Source of the DNA: Chrysogorgia sp. JL179-B06
Taxonomy: Eukaryota; Cnidaria; Anthozoa; Scleralcyonacea; Chrysogorgiidae
Assembly: GCA_035772405.1 (NCBI GenBank)
Contig: JAYKKM010000209.1
Location: 434,001 to 498,000, forward strand
Reading direction: 5' to 3'
DNA length: 64,000 nucleotides
Part shown: positions 23,479 through 35,618 of the stretch, one piece after another
Position numbering within the stretch: the stretch's first letter is position 1
How the letters are laid out: the number at the start of each line of letters is the position of its first letter
Notes under the pieces: generated by a model
Seen by the model: only the letters and a program-made list of their open reading frames with translations
Databases searched by the model: none
What the model was told of the DNA's origin: nothing
Translations under genes and position numbers: made by a program

Positions 23479-25849
23479 CTTAATATTTTTAATTAACTTG
23501 TTATAATAGTAGTTTTTATTCTGATGGTTTCAAGTAATATTGTATATATTTATATACTAAAGTTTAATTTTAACTATTTAATTCAATTATTGTAAATGCA
23601 TGGTAATTAAGGGTATACCTTTTATCATGTATATTCATTAAAACCCAGTATTATTATTTATTATTATAAGTGATCCGCATCTTGAACTTGACCAAACTTG
23701 TCCCATTTAATGACCTCTTAATGACTTTGTTGCACATGGTAATATGAAAATACTGCCTTTAGGAACAGTTTCCCTTTAGGAACAGTTTCCCTTTCCATTT
23801 GAAATCTTCGATAGTTCTTCTTACGGTTCTCAGATTATTTCTTCATCGCAGGAATCGCTTAACCGGTATACGAATGTAAAATAGGCGATAACTCTGCCAA
23901 AATTATTCACATGCATTTCTTCATAAACAAAACGAAAAGATTCTAGATTAAGTTGAATGCTAAGACATTTGATACTGAACGAAAGTGTATCTTTATCGAT
24001 GTCTACGTTATTTCTCAGTTCGTCCTAAATCATAACCATGCCGCTGCTTTCGGGTTGCCTACTGTCCCATGGACATCAAGTGTATAAATACCAAGGCCTT
24101 TCTTATATTATTAAGAGATCTAAACAGCGACCTGTTGACATATACATGTTTATATATTTTATCTTATCTATATCAGTTTTATTCATTTTCACAAAATTAC
24201 ATGTAAGTGTTAACATGACCCCATGGAAAACAATCCTTTTCAGATTGATGCAGTTACTGTGTAAAGATTTAAAAAAAAAAAATGTTTAAATAAATGTTCG
24301 AGGTGCCACAAAAGGTTTGGTCAGAAGGAGGGAATAGTTGTAACCTGTGTGGTGAGACCTTTCTAAACCTTTTTCAGGCAAATCAATGCTACCCTTCTAA
24401 TACTATTGCATGCATATACATGTGTATTGCATGCATGCAAAATTGTATTGCATGCATGCATGCAAAGATACATGCAGGCAAAATTGTATATATTGCATGC
24501 AATGTACAGTTGCTATTTTTACCTTGTTATTGCATGCCAAGTTGCCATTTTAATGCATGCAAAATTGTTATCCAGCGTGCAAAATTGTTATTGCATGCGT
24601 GATAGCTGTATTGCATGTGCATGCTCAGATGAAATAGCGATCATATGGAAACCAGGCTTTAAGGCTGATTTCCAGTCGTCACACGAAGCAACTCGCTGTT
24701 GGAAACTTTGAACTATTTTTTATTTGCGACAAGTACTCGCAGTAAATATAACCAATCAAAACAAATTATGTCAACATTTCAAATCATTAGTAATTCATGG
24801 CGAAAACTGCACAAAGGAAATCATTACAGTGTTGGTGGTTAGCTTGCATAGATATTGAAGGTAGAAATTACATAAAATAATCGAACTTTCACCTCGATTT
24901 TCTCGTAAATACCGATTTGTTTGAGGTACTATATCAGAAACACTCAGTAGAGTGCTTCATCAGGATACCTGTATCCAAACACCTCGAAGTTTGTTAAAAA
25001 AACTCAGCGATCACTTCATCAGTCTTGAAAGCACGGAGTTAGTTGTCGCAACGAGCTGCATGTGTTTCGTGCAAGGACTGGAAATCTGCCTTTACTTACA
25101 TAATGCGCTGTGGCATAATAGGCCATTTCCCCTCACATAATGCTGCCCGTCACATGAAAACTAAACATACATATATGTATCTGCGTGAAGAGATGACCTG
25201 TAAAGTCGTATTTGCAGTCAATATGCTTTATTTCGCCGTCAACAACTACAGTGACCGTTGTTTCGATGTATATCAGTTTATTTAATTATTATATAAACTT
25301 ATAATTAGCAGATTGGTCCCCAGATTGGAATTTGAAGCAGGTCTCAGTCAAATAAATGTTCTCAGTAACACACGATCGGAACATGTAATAGGCTACCTTC
25401 TTATACGGTATGCGAAAATACTATTTTATTATATTTCTTATCTTTATGATTTGACCATTTATTTCAATCAGATCAACTAAATGAGTTCTCGACCAATCAG
25501 GCGACAATGACTGTGTGCTTAATTTAGCAACACAAATGCAAGCACTGTCTTCGCAGAGGTCCGCCTGCGGCTCTACGAATCAGAATACAGGCAATTTTGA
25601 TCCGACACAGCATTGAAGCCACATGCAACTGAATTATCCTTCAGTAACAGTCAACTTCGCGTTTCGATTTGAATAATATTCTTTCAATGCAACCAACACT
25701 CGAAATGACAGAGGTAAAGTAATTATCACTATTAATTTAATATTATAACTATGATTTACTAGTAATTGCGCCGGGTGTTCGAAGATGATGAGGTTTGATT
25801 GATTTTAAGTCCTAGGGGTATAGTTTACGAGCGCAGCGTAAAAACGTGT
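23479..25849. other. Noncoding, unassigned, with small repeats
   Basis: AT-rich. A roughly 20-bp unit containing CTTTAGGAACAGTTTCC is duplicated at about 23755-23795. Short open frames at 24952-25285 (+) are not recognisable. The sequence just right of the hAT target site may be LINE 3' sequence. No gene is supported. Confidence 0.35.
24405..24640. repeat. TGCATGCA-rich satellite-like tract
   Basis: TGCATGCA/TGCATGC recurs about a dozen times with interspersed AAAATTGTTATT units. The octamer is palindromic, so the tract can form many small hairpins. No coding meaning is apparent. Confidence 0.75.
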
Positions 25850-27690
25850 TATTGTTGCACAAGCTGCTGAATACAGACTTGATGAGAAGGTAGATCAACT
25901 GTTGATCTCTATTCTGTGGAGTCTGCTTGCTACCTTCTCAGGACACAAAGAGGAAACATTACGATGACCTAATTCAGGACTCTGCAGGGGATTCGAAGAA
26001 GCTCTTCCGGGTAGTCAACTCTCTCTGTAAAGAGCGGTCCGATAATCTTCTGCCGCCCTACACTAATCCACGACAGCTAGCTGATAATACTTCTACCGCA
26101 AAATCACTCTCATTAAATAGGACATTGCATGTTCTAACATTTCACCTCCGATCCTCTCTGTTCCATCGCCTTTGGTCAATCTTGAGAGTTTTACTCCTGT
26201 TTCTGAAGCCGAAGTACGTGAAATTATTCGCTTGTCGTCTAACGCCAGTTGTCAGCTTGATCCGATTCCCACTTGGTTGGTGAAGAAGTGTGAAGAAGTG
26301 TGAAGATGATTAACTCGTCTCTTGACAGTGGTTTCGTCCCCTCCTCAAGAAGCTGGGCTTGGAACTGATAAATATGAACTTTCAACCAGTTAGCAATCTG
26401 CCTTTCGTCTCTAAGATAGCTGAAAAAGTTGTCATTCCTCAGCTTCTTGGACACTGCTCTCAGCATGCACCTCTACCTACTAATCAATCTTCCTATCGCC
26501 AACATTATTCAACAGAGACTGCCTTGCTCAGGGTTCAGAATGACATCGTTCTTAGTATGGACAAGCAAGAAGTCACTCTTCTGGTTCTTCTGGACCTGAG
26601 TGCAGCTTTTGATACGATCGATCACAACATTGTGGTCGACTTACTGGAAAGTGATTTTGGTGTCCCTAGTAATGCTCTTTTTGGCTTAAGTCGTTCTTAT
26701 CTGGTAGGAAACAGCGTGTGGTCATTGAGCAGAAGCAGTCTCGGGACTTCGATCTTCCTAGTGGAGTTCCTCAAGGAAGTTGCCTAGGACCTGTATTATT
26801 TATAATGTACGCATCTCGTCTGTTCCACCTTGTAAAGAATCACTTGCCAAATGTCCAGGGATATGCGGACGACACTCAACTATACATATCATTTCATCCT
26901 GGCTCAACTGAGTCCCAGGATAAAGATGTCAAAGCGATTGAAGATGCATCTCTGATATCAGAGGATGGAAAACAGAGTTTATGATAATTGGATCTCGTCA
27001 ACAGCTGGCCAAGGTTAACATCAGTAACATTCATGTGGCCTCCTTGGAGATCGAGGCAACTAGCTCGGTGCGTGATTTGGGAGCTTGGTTTGATGAATCC
27101 ATGTCCATGAATATACACATTGGAAAAGTATGCAGCAAATCGTTTTACGGGCTTTACAAAATTTCTGTCAGAGGAGTCTACCAAAACGCTCATTCATGCA
27201 TTTGTGACCACACACTTGGACAACTGTAACTCGTTGTTATATGGGGTTTCACAATACCAAATGGATCGTTTACAGAGAGTGTTGAATGCTGCTGCTCGTG
27301 TTGTCTGTCTTGTTCCAAGGTACACGCACATTACACCAGTGCTGAGAAACCTTCACTGGCTTCCCGTTGCTTTTAGAGTGGTCTTCAAGGCACTAAGTGG
27401 TATGGCTCCCTCCTACCTGAGTGACCTACTGCAAGTAAAGACACTGGGTTGCTATGAGTTGCGTAGTAACAATCAACGAACAATTTACCACTGTTCATTA
27501 GAAACAGTGACTCGATTGGCATTTTTAAAACCAAATTAAACACTTTTTTATTTCAAAAGGCTTTGGAACATTTTTAACACTGAGTTTGTATTTACTGTTA
27601 TTGTTATTTTAGCACAATTTTGTAAAGCGCTCTTGAATATTTTATATATATATAGCACTATATAAGTTCATAAAATTATTATTATTACTT
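25850..27690 (+). pseudogene. CR1/L2-like LINE, 5'-truncated ORF2
   Basis: The 3' half of a non-LTR retrotransposon reverse transcriptase. Visible in order: KRKHYDDLIQDSAGDSKKLF; EIIRLSSNASCQLDPIPTWL; the LLVLLDLSAAFDTIDHNI block with the first catalytic Asp; LPSGVPQGSCLGPVLFIMY; and VQGYADDTQLYISFHP with the YADD catalytic pair (about 26860). Then come thumb and C-terminal motifs: RDLGAWFDESMSM, THLDNCNSLLYG, RLQRVLNAAARVV and LHWLPV. At least four frameshifts. The 3' tail ends in a TATATA tract, AGCACTATATAAG and an ATT microsatellite, typical of CR1/L2-type 3' ends. Confidence 0.9.
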
Positions 27691-27699
27691 GTAAACTAG

Positions 27700-28640
27700 T
27701 TATTATTATCTAAAGATAATACGTGACCATGTTCCTGTGCACATGTATGCACTTTCCAGTTTACAAACTTGATCCATAATTTTAGCTTTATTACTGTAAT
27801 CAATAATACAGCACAGTCTGTCTGTTTTTCCTTGGAGGTGTTTGATTGTGCCACAAAGATCGAGTTAAATCTATTTGTAAATTTGTTTTGGTTGAGGTTA
27901 TTCCAAATTCAGTTTGCATTGCAAAACATTGTTGACGTATATGCAAATTAATTATTTTCTACAACACTTCAACTAAATATATATACATAATACATTGTTA
28001 TTTTTCAAAAACAACTTGACCTTGCATGTTTTGACTTTTGATGCAGGATACCACAGACCATAGTTAATAGAATAAACATGGTTAGGAAGGCCGGTAAACT
28101 TCAAAGCGACTAACAAGTTATGTTGAAGATGCCCTGAAAGTGCACAAATCTTTTGTTTTATGTTCATTAATATTTACACAGCACGGTTGAGTGATTAAAC
28201 CCAAACGCTGCTATTGGCTGCTTGCTTCATTATACAGAAAATACAATGTGTTCAGTAAGTGTGAAAGTGCAATATTTACATAAGCGAACAAAAACATAGA
28301 ACAAAAGCCTTCACAAGCCTTCCGAACCAGATATACTTTCTATTAACTATGCACAGTTCTAACATTTCGAGTGAAGGCCCTTCAGAGAGTTAAAGACGAA
28401 GGGCCTTCACTCAAAACATTACACAATTACATGCTATTGCGGTAGTACACCAAACTTTTTAGATATTTGATTTGTATTTCTACACTGCCTAAGGCATTTT
28501 ATAAGTTTTAAAGTGATTTGGTAATTTGAAAACAATACAAATCAGATACAAAGTTTTGATTCAGGTTCTATATTTTAGCACTTTGTATACGAATGGTTTA
28601 TATTTTAAATGTTGTCATCATTTAGGTAGGGTTTAATAAA
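27700..28640. other. Noncoding; short hairpin at 28369-28414
   Basis: AT-rich with no gene. GAGTGAAGGCCCTTC at about 28369 is followed after roughly 16 bp by its reverse complement GAAGGGCCTTCACTC, a small foldback. Confidence 0.5.
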
Positions 28641-28676
28641 TTTGCAATTAAATAATTTGCCATTGAATCAGTTTTT

Positions 28677-29048
28677 GTGTTTCTGAATGATGGGAAGATT
28701 TCAATTTTTAAGATTGCTAAAAATATGTGCATGCAACCTATACATGCCATCAAGTCGGTGGTGGAAAGCCAAATGGCGTCTCGGCGTTGGGAGAAGTACC
28801 TGAAAACTGTAGAAATATACTTGGAGGCAAAAGGCATCACAAACGCCACCCGACAATGAGCTATCTTGTTGCATTGTGCTGGCAACGATGTTCAAGCTGC
28901 AAATAATCTCATGGATACCGGCTTAGATTTCGTGACACTCATGGACAAGTTCAAGCCATATTTTTCATCCCGAAACAACGTTGTTTTCGAGCGATACGAA
29001 TTCCAGGCACAGTTGTGCTCAAGATCTATTAAGATTATAAATATTTAG
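28677..29048 (+). pseudogene. Gypsy-type LTR retrotransposon gag fragment
   Basis: Reads MASRRWEKYLKTVEIYLEAK, then a stop at about 28857, then ILLHCAGNDVQAANNLMDTG and KFKPYFSSRNNVVFERYEF. This W-x3-Y...LLLHxAG...F-F layout is the N-terminal gag region of gypsy/Ty3 elements. No protease, RT or LTR is seen nearby, so it is an isolated remnant. Confidence 0.65.
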
Positions 29049-30439
29049 AGAAGCGATTTAAACTAGAAATGTCTCAGATGGCTGAGAGTTTATATGGAGA
29101 TGACACTATAAACGTTGACTGAAATTTATATCCTACGTATTTTGCATTACAAATATACTAGTCAAGCAAGGCATGACTACACTAACCTAGTGGGGTCCTA
29201 CTAATTTATGCCCTAATTTATGCCCAGATATGCCCGGGATATGCCCGGGACCGCGAAATGGATAAATATGGCAAATAAGTTGAACATTATTGTTAGAATT
29301 AGATGTTAGATGAAAATATACGTATTCTTAAGCAATACTTTAGTTATTTTCCAACCGAACCGGACTGTTCACTTCATTGATTCTGTAGTAAATTTAATAG
29401 TGTTGTTAAAAAGCATTTGTGAAACATCGCTGTATGGTAACTGTTTTGTCTTTATGTTAAAGCAAATACATGGGAGAGCGCAAGAGGAGAGCGCGAGAAC
29501 CAGGGCGAGAAGTACTTTTCTCGTTCGCGCGCGCTTGCATCCCTGGCCTCTCGCGCTACGAAAAATTAGTCCGTCTTGAAAAGAAGCCAAAGGGGAAACC
29601 CCAATGGAATTAGGCAACGCCTTGTTTTTCTCATATGATAATTACTTTGATGACATAACCGTAATCAGTTTGAAGATGACGTGTTTATCGGACTATATTC
29701 GTAAGAGGTCACAGTTCAGAAATGGAAGCGCGAAATGCTAAAATGACTGTGACTTCGTTTTGTTTCAACGCGCCGGTTCATTTCGTGCCATCGCGTGTAG
29801 ATGACTGATGTGACCGATGTTTCATTTTTTCACTTATATTAAGAACCTTTCGCAGGATGAGCAAAAGTGCTCGGTAATTTTATGAAAAACGTGAAACAAG
29901 ATTATGTATCATGACCGCAATTAAGCGACATTGTTAAAAAATTAAAGTATGGGTGTAATGCCCATACTTTAATGGATACGGTATTTATGACCATGAATTC
30001 TGGTCGTTCTCAATAGAAAATTTGAAGGTTGAGTTTGCAAAATACATGCAGTTGCAATCTTCCTCATATTTTTAAACATTGCTTAATCTATAATCTGTTC
30101 AGTTTTTGGTTTAAAAATGTAACTAAATTGCAGAAATACTGACCAGTTGAACGTTCAAAGTATTTGATGTGATTTCACACTTCGCGGAAGCGAAGTAGAT
30201 TAAAATTCGAAAAAATCCATTTAAGTGGTTCGGATTCAGTTTCGTCTTTGTTCCGAATTTCTATAGAATTATCATTTCAAACTTGTTTGCAGTAATTCCT
30301 TTATTGACATGATGACTCATAAGGCGCGCAAATAAAAAGCCTCCGACTCGTCATAAGGACTCATTCGTGTCAGAATAGCAAGCTAACACAACACTCAATT
30401 AAGATAGCTCCGATCAGTCTTCCTGTTGCGTTTTCAGAA
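29049..30439. other. Noncoding; upstream of PHD-OTU gene
   Basis: No gene recognised. A GC-rich patch at about 29470-29580 has partly complementary GAGAGCGCGAG / CTCTCGCGC. A perfect TTAAAGTATGGG / CCCATACTTTAA hairpin lies at about 29943-29972. I could not find the left terminal repeat of the adjacent MULE-type element. Confidence 0.4.
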
Positions 30440-33364
30440 ATGGTTAGAAAATCAGCACGTAGCGCTAAATCCAAATGGCCTTGTGGCAGTTGCGGTCTCC
30501 AGTGCAACGATGAGGTGATCCTCTGTGAGGATTGTGGATCCTGGTACCATGCTGAATGCGAGTGCCTGTCCGCAAAAGATTTCAAGGTTCTACGACACCT
30601 GGGAGAAGAGTATCTGTGCTCATCCTGCACTCAGACCAGTGGTGGTCAGTTCGATTACACGAAAGCTCTCCAACGCTTGCAAAATGCGTCACACATTGGG
30701 ATGCTGGAAAGGGCCGTGGCATTGGAATGCATATTGCTGCGTAACACGGAAGGAATTAAAGTGAGGAGCAATGAGTTGCAACTGGGGAAAAGAAAAGTAG
30801 ATGTCATGGTGAGTGAGATATTAAAAAAATTTGGTGAGTGTTCTTTATGCTTTTATCATAAAACGAACAATTCCGGCCTAAATTTTGCACTAACCGCTGC
30901 ACTATCGACCACTTTTCACATGGTTTTTTCCCGTCAAGGGAAGACCCACTTTTAAAATTTAATATTTCTATCTATTCAATTATAGTAACAGAACTTTTAT
31001 GCGGATTCGGAAAGTATAGCAGCTTAGTTCAAATCTATATGTAGCGCGTTCATAATGGTAATGGGTAAACGTCGGTGCATAATAATAATAATAACACAAA
31101 AACATTAACATCGAAAATGCAACAGTCCTAGCCAGCTAATTGTTGAAACGTCATTATTGCCACACAGTCCACCATTTCAATAATTACAGGATGTAGATTT
31201 TTAAGTGTTTAAGTTAGTCAATTTAATTATTCATAATTTGGAAAAGTGTGAATTTTGGCACTGCATCTTTTGATCGCTTTAAAAACCGGATGATTGACCA
31301 TTTTTCATAATATATGTATGGTGTTCTTAGGTGGTGCAACTGGTCGTATGCCCGCTGCTGTACCTGGCGATGGTAACTGTTTTTTCAACTCACTCTCTGT
31401 GGCAATCGCAGGAAATCTTTCTCTTGTCAACGAGCTGAAAGTGTGTACATGCATCGAGATGGTTGCAAACAAAGAAATGTACACCAGGATGCACCAGCGA
31501 ACGGGGCCTTCCTCTGGTGTCCCCAGATTAATCGGTAATGATGAGAGAATGCGCTGTGGATGGTACTTATTCTTCGGCGTGGACCATTGCCGCGGCTTCG
31601 ACAGTTTTAAAGAGGAGAGTGATGTCGGTTTACCCACCAGTAAATGGCCTGGTTGACAAAACCACTGCGATCCTACATAGAGTTTTTCATCCAGCGGACG
31701 AGGACACGACAAGAAGACCTATTTTTGTCATGTGGACAAACGTCTGCCCACCTTCCCCTTCGAGAACGTGGTTCCCTAATCATTTCGTCCCCCTATTAGT
31801 AAACCGAGTACCTTCAACCGTTGCTGTATCCGATGAGAGCAGCAAGAATTCCACAGCAGGCAGTACTAAACCGGAATTTCCATGTGCATCCACTCCAAAG
31901 AAGGTATGTATATCCTGGCACACACGCGCATACACACACGCTAACTTGCAATTGATTTTGTTATTTACACAGAAAGCGTCCAATCCTCTACGGAAACTCC
32001 CAGTATGCTCAGTCAGCCCACACTTCGACCAACCATCGCCAGTCAGCCCGAACTCCGACCAACCATCGCCAGTATCCCCAGTCAGCCCATACTTCGACCA
32101 ACCATCGCCAGTCAGCCCGAACTCCAACCAACCATCGCCAGTCAGCCCGAACTCCGACCAACCATCGCCAGTATCCTAGGCCTAGGGACCTGAAACAGTA
32201 GTAACCACAAGTAGTAACCATCGTGTGAACGTTGCAGACGACATACAGACGGTATTGTCTGAATTCCACGAGCACCCTTTTATGCAGGAGATCATCCAAA
32301 CGAAAGGAAAACCTGCATCTGCAATTTTGTATTTGGAAGACAATTTACATGACATTTTGAAATTTTGCACATCATCTGCAAGTCATCCCAGTGTAGTGGG
32401 TATCGACAGAACATTTAACCTCTGTGCTTGCTTTGCAACAATCTTAGTCTACCACAATACGAACCTTATTAGAAAAGGTACAACAAACCCACCGATAATG
32501 CTTGGGGCAGTGTATTTGCATTGGGACGGACTTTATGGAACTTACCACAGATTTCTGTCCCACCTTCAATCAAAGTTAGCAGAAAATATTTGTGCGTTGC
32601 AAACATTAAATATGGTGGTAGGATCAGATGAAGAAGCAGCACTAACAAAGGCAATAAAACAATGCTTTCCATCATCCCACCATCTGCTCTGTACAAGACA
32701 TTTGCAAGAAAACGTACGCAAGTACTTGTCAGATAAGGTTGGAGCTAACACTAAAACACAAAAGAAAATTCTTAAAGATATATTTAGTGAGAAAGGTTTG
32801 GCTCTTGCACTAAGGAAACTGATTTTGAAGTAGAGGCCATAAAACTAGCGGACGAGTACAGTATTTTGATACCGACCTTTGTCAAATACTTCAATTTAAT
32901 TGTGGAGAAGATCCGACACGGTATTCTCCTTCCGTGACAAGAAAATAAATGGATCCCAATTGACTGGAAGAACAACTCTTGTGAGTCAATGAATCATATA
33001 ATAAAACTTTCGGCAAACTGGAAGAGCATGAAGATACCTGACCTTATTGAGCACTTGTATAAAATAGTTAGGTTACAACAAGTGGATACGAGGCGGGCAT
33101 TGTACGGACAAGGGAACTACGAGCTTGCTCCATGGGTGCCCAGATTTCAAGTGAGACATGTGGACTGAGTTCGGAAAACTGATAAGGAAAAGGAAGAACT
33201 GTACCGGAAATTTAAGAAAACTTAAGAAATTTAACAAAAAAACAAATAAAATTGTCTCAACAGATGGGAAACTTACTGTGCCTCGAACTCCAAAGACGGC
33301 AAAAAAAACCGGCCAGCGAAAAAGAGTAAGGCGGGCAAAGACAACAACAATCAAACGACATTAA
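30440..33364 (+). pseudogene. MULE transposon gene: PHD finger + OTU + transposase
   Basis: Exon 1 (30440-30833) encodes a PHD zinc finger: CGSCGLQC, LCEDCGSWYHAEC, YLCSSC. The next exon starts at 31331 in phase and gives AVPGDGNCFFNSLS (OTU Asp and Cys). After a frame change near 31530 come ECAVDGTYSSAWTI and FPNHFVPLL, the OTU His region. A Pro/Ser repeat follows (about 31999-32170). Further likely introns are 31904-31970 and 32171-32238. The transposase part shows VVGIDRTFNL, VVGSDEEAALTKAIKQCFP, LLCTRHLQENV and NNSCESMNHII, a MULE-type DDE core, then KIPDLIEHLYKIVRLQQ and a Lys-rich tail. Frame change near 32815 and a stop near 32935. OTU proteases are known in some MULEs. Confidence 0.75.
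31999..32170 (+). repeat. In-frame FDQPSPVSP tandem repeats
   Basis: The DNA repeats a 24-27-bp unit around CGACCAACCATCGCCAGTCAGCCC about six times, giving (F/S)(D/N)QPSPVSP(N/Y) units. It forms the linker between the OTU and transposase domains and is expected to be disordered. Confidence 0.8.
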
Positions 33365-34850
33365 TAGTGCTATTGAATATGAGATGAACGTATAAAGTTT
33401 TTGTATGAGTATATTTGACCCAGCGTGTGTATATAATTTTTTGTACAACAGAACGTTTTTACTGTTTTTAGCATTCTGCTTGATAATGAAAAAATGTAAA
33501 ATGTGGTGTTTTCAATTGTATTATATATTGTGTATTACATCTGAATGTATGTCAACTTACTTTCCTTATACATTACACAACTTGTAATTGTCAATAAAAA
33601 ATTCTTTCTGGTCAGCATTTCTGGATTTCAGCATTTTCTGAGTTAGATTTGATATCATATTTTCAATGTTTCTATGATCATCGGCACAGTGGTAAGTACT
33701 ACGGAGTACGGTATACGTAAGTGTAACAACCATGGTAACAACGATGTTGCCAACGTTGCGCGTGTTAGGATTAGTATTAGGGTTATAGGCAGGGTTAGGT
33801 TACAATATATCCTGTTCAACACTAGAAATAAGGGTGCTTTCCATTTACATGGTGTGATTGGTTATATTTTAAAGTGAAACACAATACTTTAGGGAATCAA
33901 GACCAGTAGATCAGTTTTAATAGTTTTTGGGCCAATACTATAGCTTTTACAAAAAACAACAAAAAACAAAATAGACAGATAGATGTGAAACCAGAGACAT
34001 GATAACAGGTCAGACCAGTCTGACCGTGATAATGGAAAGTACGTTACCTTTTCAAACATACATGTATTGTTCTGTTAATTATAGAAATAAATTTCCCCAT
34101 AAAATAGTTGTGAATTATATGTAATAATTGGCACATGTGGATTATCATGGGGAGGTAGGGTATATGTTGTATGTTTGAATTTTTATGGTTATAAATGACC
34201 CACAGTTGGTAACAAATAATCATCAAATCTAATCAAATGACATAAAAAGAAAAATGGCTGAAATTACCACACGTTCAAGCCAAGAGAGTGGGATATAAAA
34301 GTATTGTCAAATGTTCCACATATACCTGACCTACAGTACCCCATGGCTATTACAAGACCAATAGTTTGATAAACAGAATGGCATACAGTGATATTTTTAT
34401 ATAAATGTATAACTCATTTTCTTACAAACTGAAAGTTTGCAAATATGCTAATACCATATATAATTATTTATTGTTCATCTGTATATTTCAGATTACCATA
34501 AGAAATATCCCTATCTTCATCTATTCTGTCAATTTGTTTCGATCCAAATTATGTTGTTCCCAGCAAATGACACAATTCATCTTTCCCAGTTGATTTGACA
34601 TTCGTTTTCTTGCAAACATCCCTTAATACCTTCATCTGAACATATTTTAGCTGTTTGATTTTCATGTGGAATAAGTGCAATTATTATTGCTTGTGATCGA
34701 TTAAGCAGAAATTATAGAGATTACAACAATTACATATTTTTAATAATTATACAAATACATGTAGATAGATTATCCCCAATATTTTTATAAAAAATAATGC
34801 ATCAGTATGGGAGCTATTTCGAACCCAAATGTGATACCACTGTATGTATT
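33365..34850. other. Noncoding, AT-rich
   Basis: No gene recognised. At about 33765-33810 there is a short run of (T)TAGG-like units (GTTAGGATTAGTATTAGGGTTATAGG) resembling degenerate metazoan telomere repeat, too short to interpret. The right end of the MULE-type element probably lies here but was not found. Confidence 0.35.
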
Positions 34851-34859
34851 AAATGTAAC

Positions 34860-35417
34860 TCATGGGATTCAACAGAAATTCCATCATCCTTACCCTCTTC
34901 AGCATGACATTCAGCTTTACAAAACAAGCTGATCATTTTTTAAAACATTGCATTACTCCTATCGTAAATCCCATAGCTGTGAGAGCACTCTTGTTGGCCT
35001 AATTGAAAATTGGAAATTAGCGTAGGACAAGCATCGTAATGTTGCCATATTGTCAACTGATATGAGCAAAGCGTTCGATGACTTCATGGACATTGCTATT
35101 CTCATGCTTAAAATTAAGCATGTCCTCAGGGCATTTGTGAACTTTTTAATTTACATAACTCATCTTATAACTTAAGGTCGGCAGACTTCACTATACCTCG
35201 ATTTAACACCATCACGTATAATAAACGTTCAATTAGTTATCTTGGACCAAAATTGTGGAACAAATTAAGTTTGGAAGCTAGAAATCTGCCAATCACTAAA
35301 CCAATTTAAGAAGTATTTTCGTAATTTCAACATTACTTCAACATTAGTCATTACTTCATGAAAATAGTTGTATAGGCTGCACGCTTTGCAGTTCATAAAA
35401 CATATTTAGATATAGTC
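34860..35417 (+). pseudogene. LINE relic, internally deleted
   Basis: An RT piece (VGLIENWKLA, then NVAILSTDMSKAFD) is joined to an ORF2 C-terminal piece (DFTIPRFNTITYNKRSISYL, GPKLWNKL) with most of the RT missing. It is interrupted at 35418 by the IS3EU-like element. The LINE 3' end resumes at 43701 and includes AATAAAGTTATTATATTATT. Confidence 0.65.
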
Positions 35418-35451
35418 ACTAATTATGGAAAGCCATAGTGGACAAAAGCGT

Positions 35452-35597
35452 TCGAGATTTTTCTCGGGCAGTCGAGATTTTTCTCGGGCAGTCGAGATTT
35501 TTCTCGGGCAGTCGAGATTTTTCTCGGGCAGTCGAGATTTTTCTCGGGCAGTCGAGATTTTTCTCGGGCAGTCGAGATTTTAATTTTTCTCGGGCAG
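35452..35597. repeat. Left subterminal 20-bp hairpin repeats
   Basis: Six perfect tandem units TCGAGATTTTTCTCGGGCAG (35452-35571) are followed by one enlarged unit (35572-35597). Each unit is a small hairpin, CGAGA-TTTT-TCTCG. Probable integrase-binding array. The HECT start codon follows at 35619. Confidence 0.95.
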
Positions 35598-35618
35598 TCG
35601 AATTTTTTAGTCTGCCAG

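Noticed and set aside
33765..33810. Telomere repeat remnant
   Set aside because: Only a few imperfect TTAGG/TTAGGG-like units; too short to distinguish from chance.
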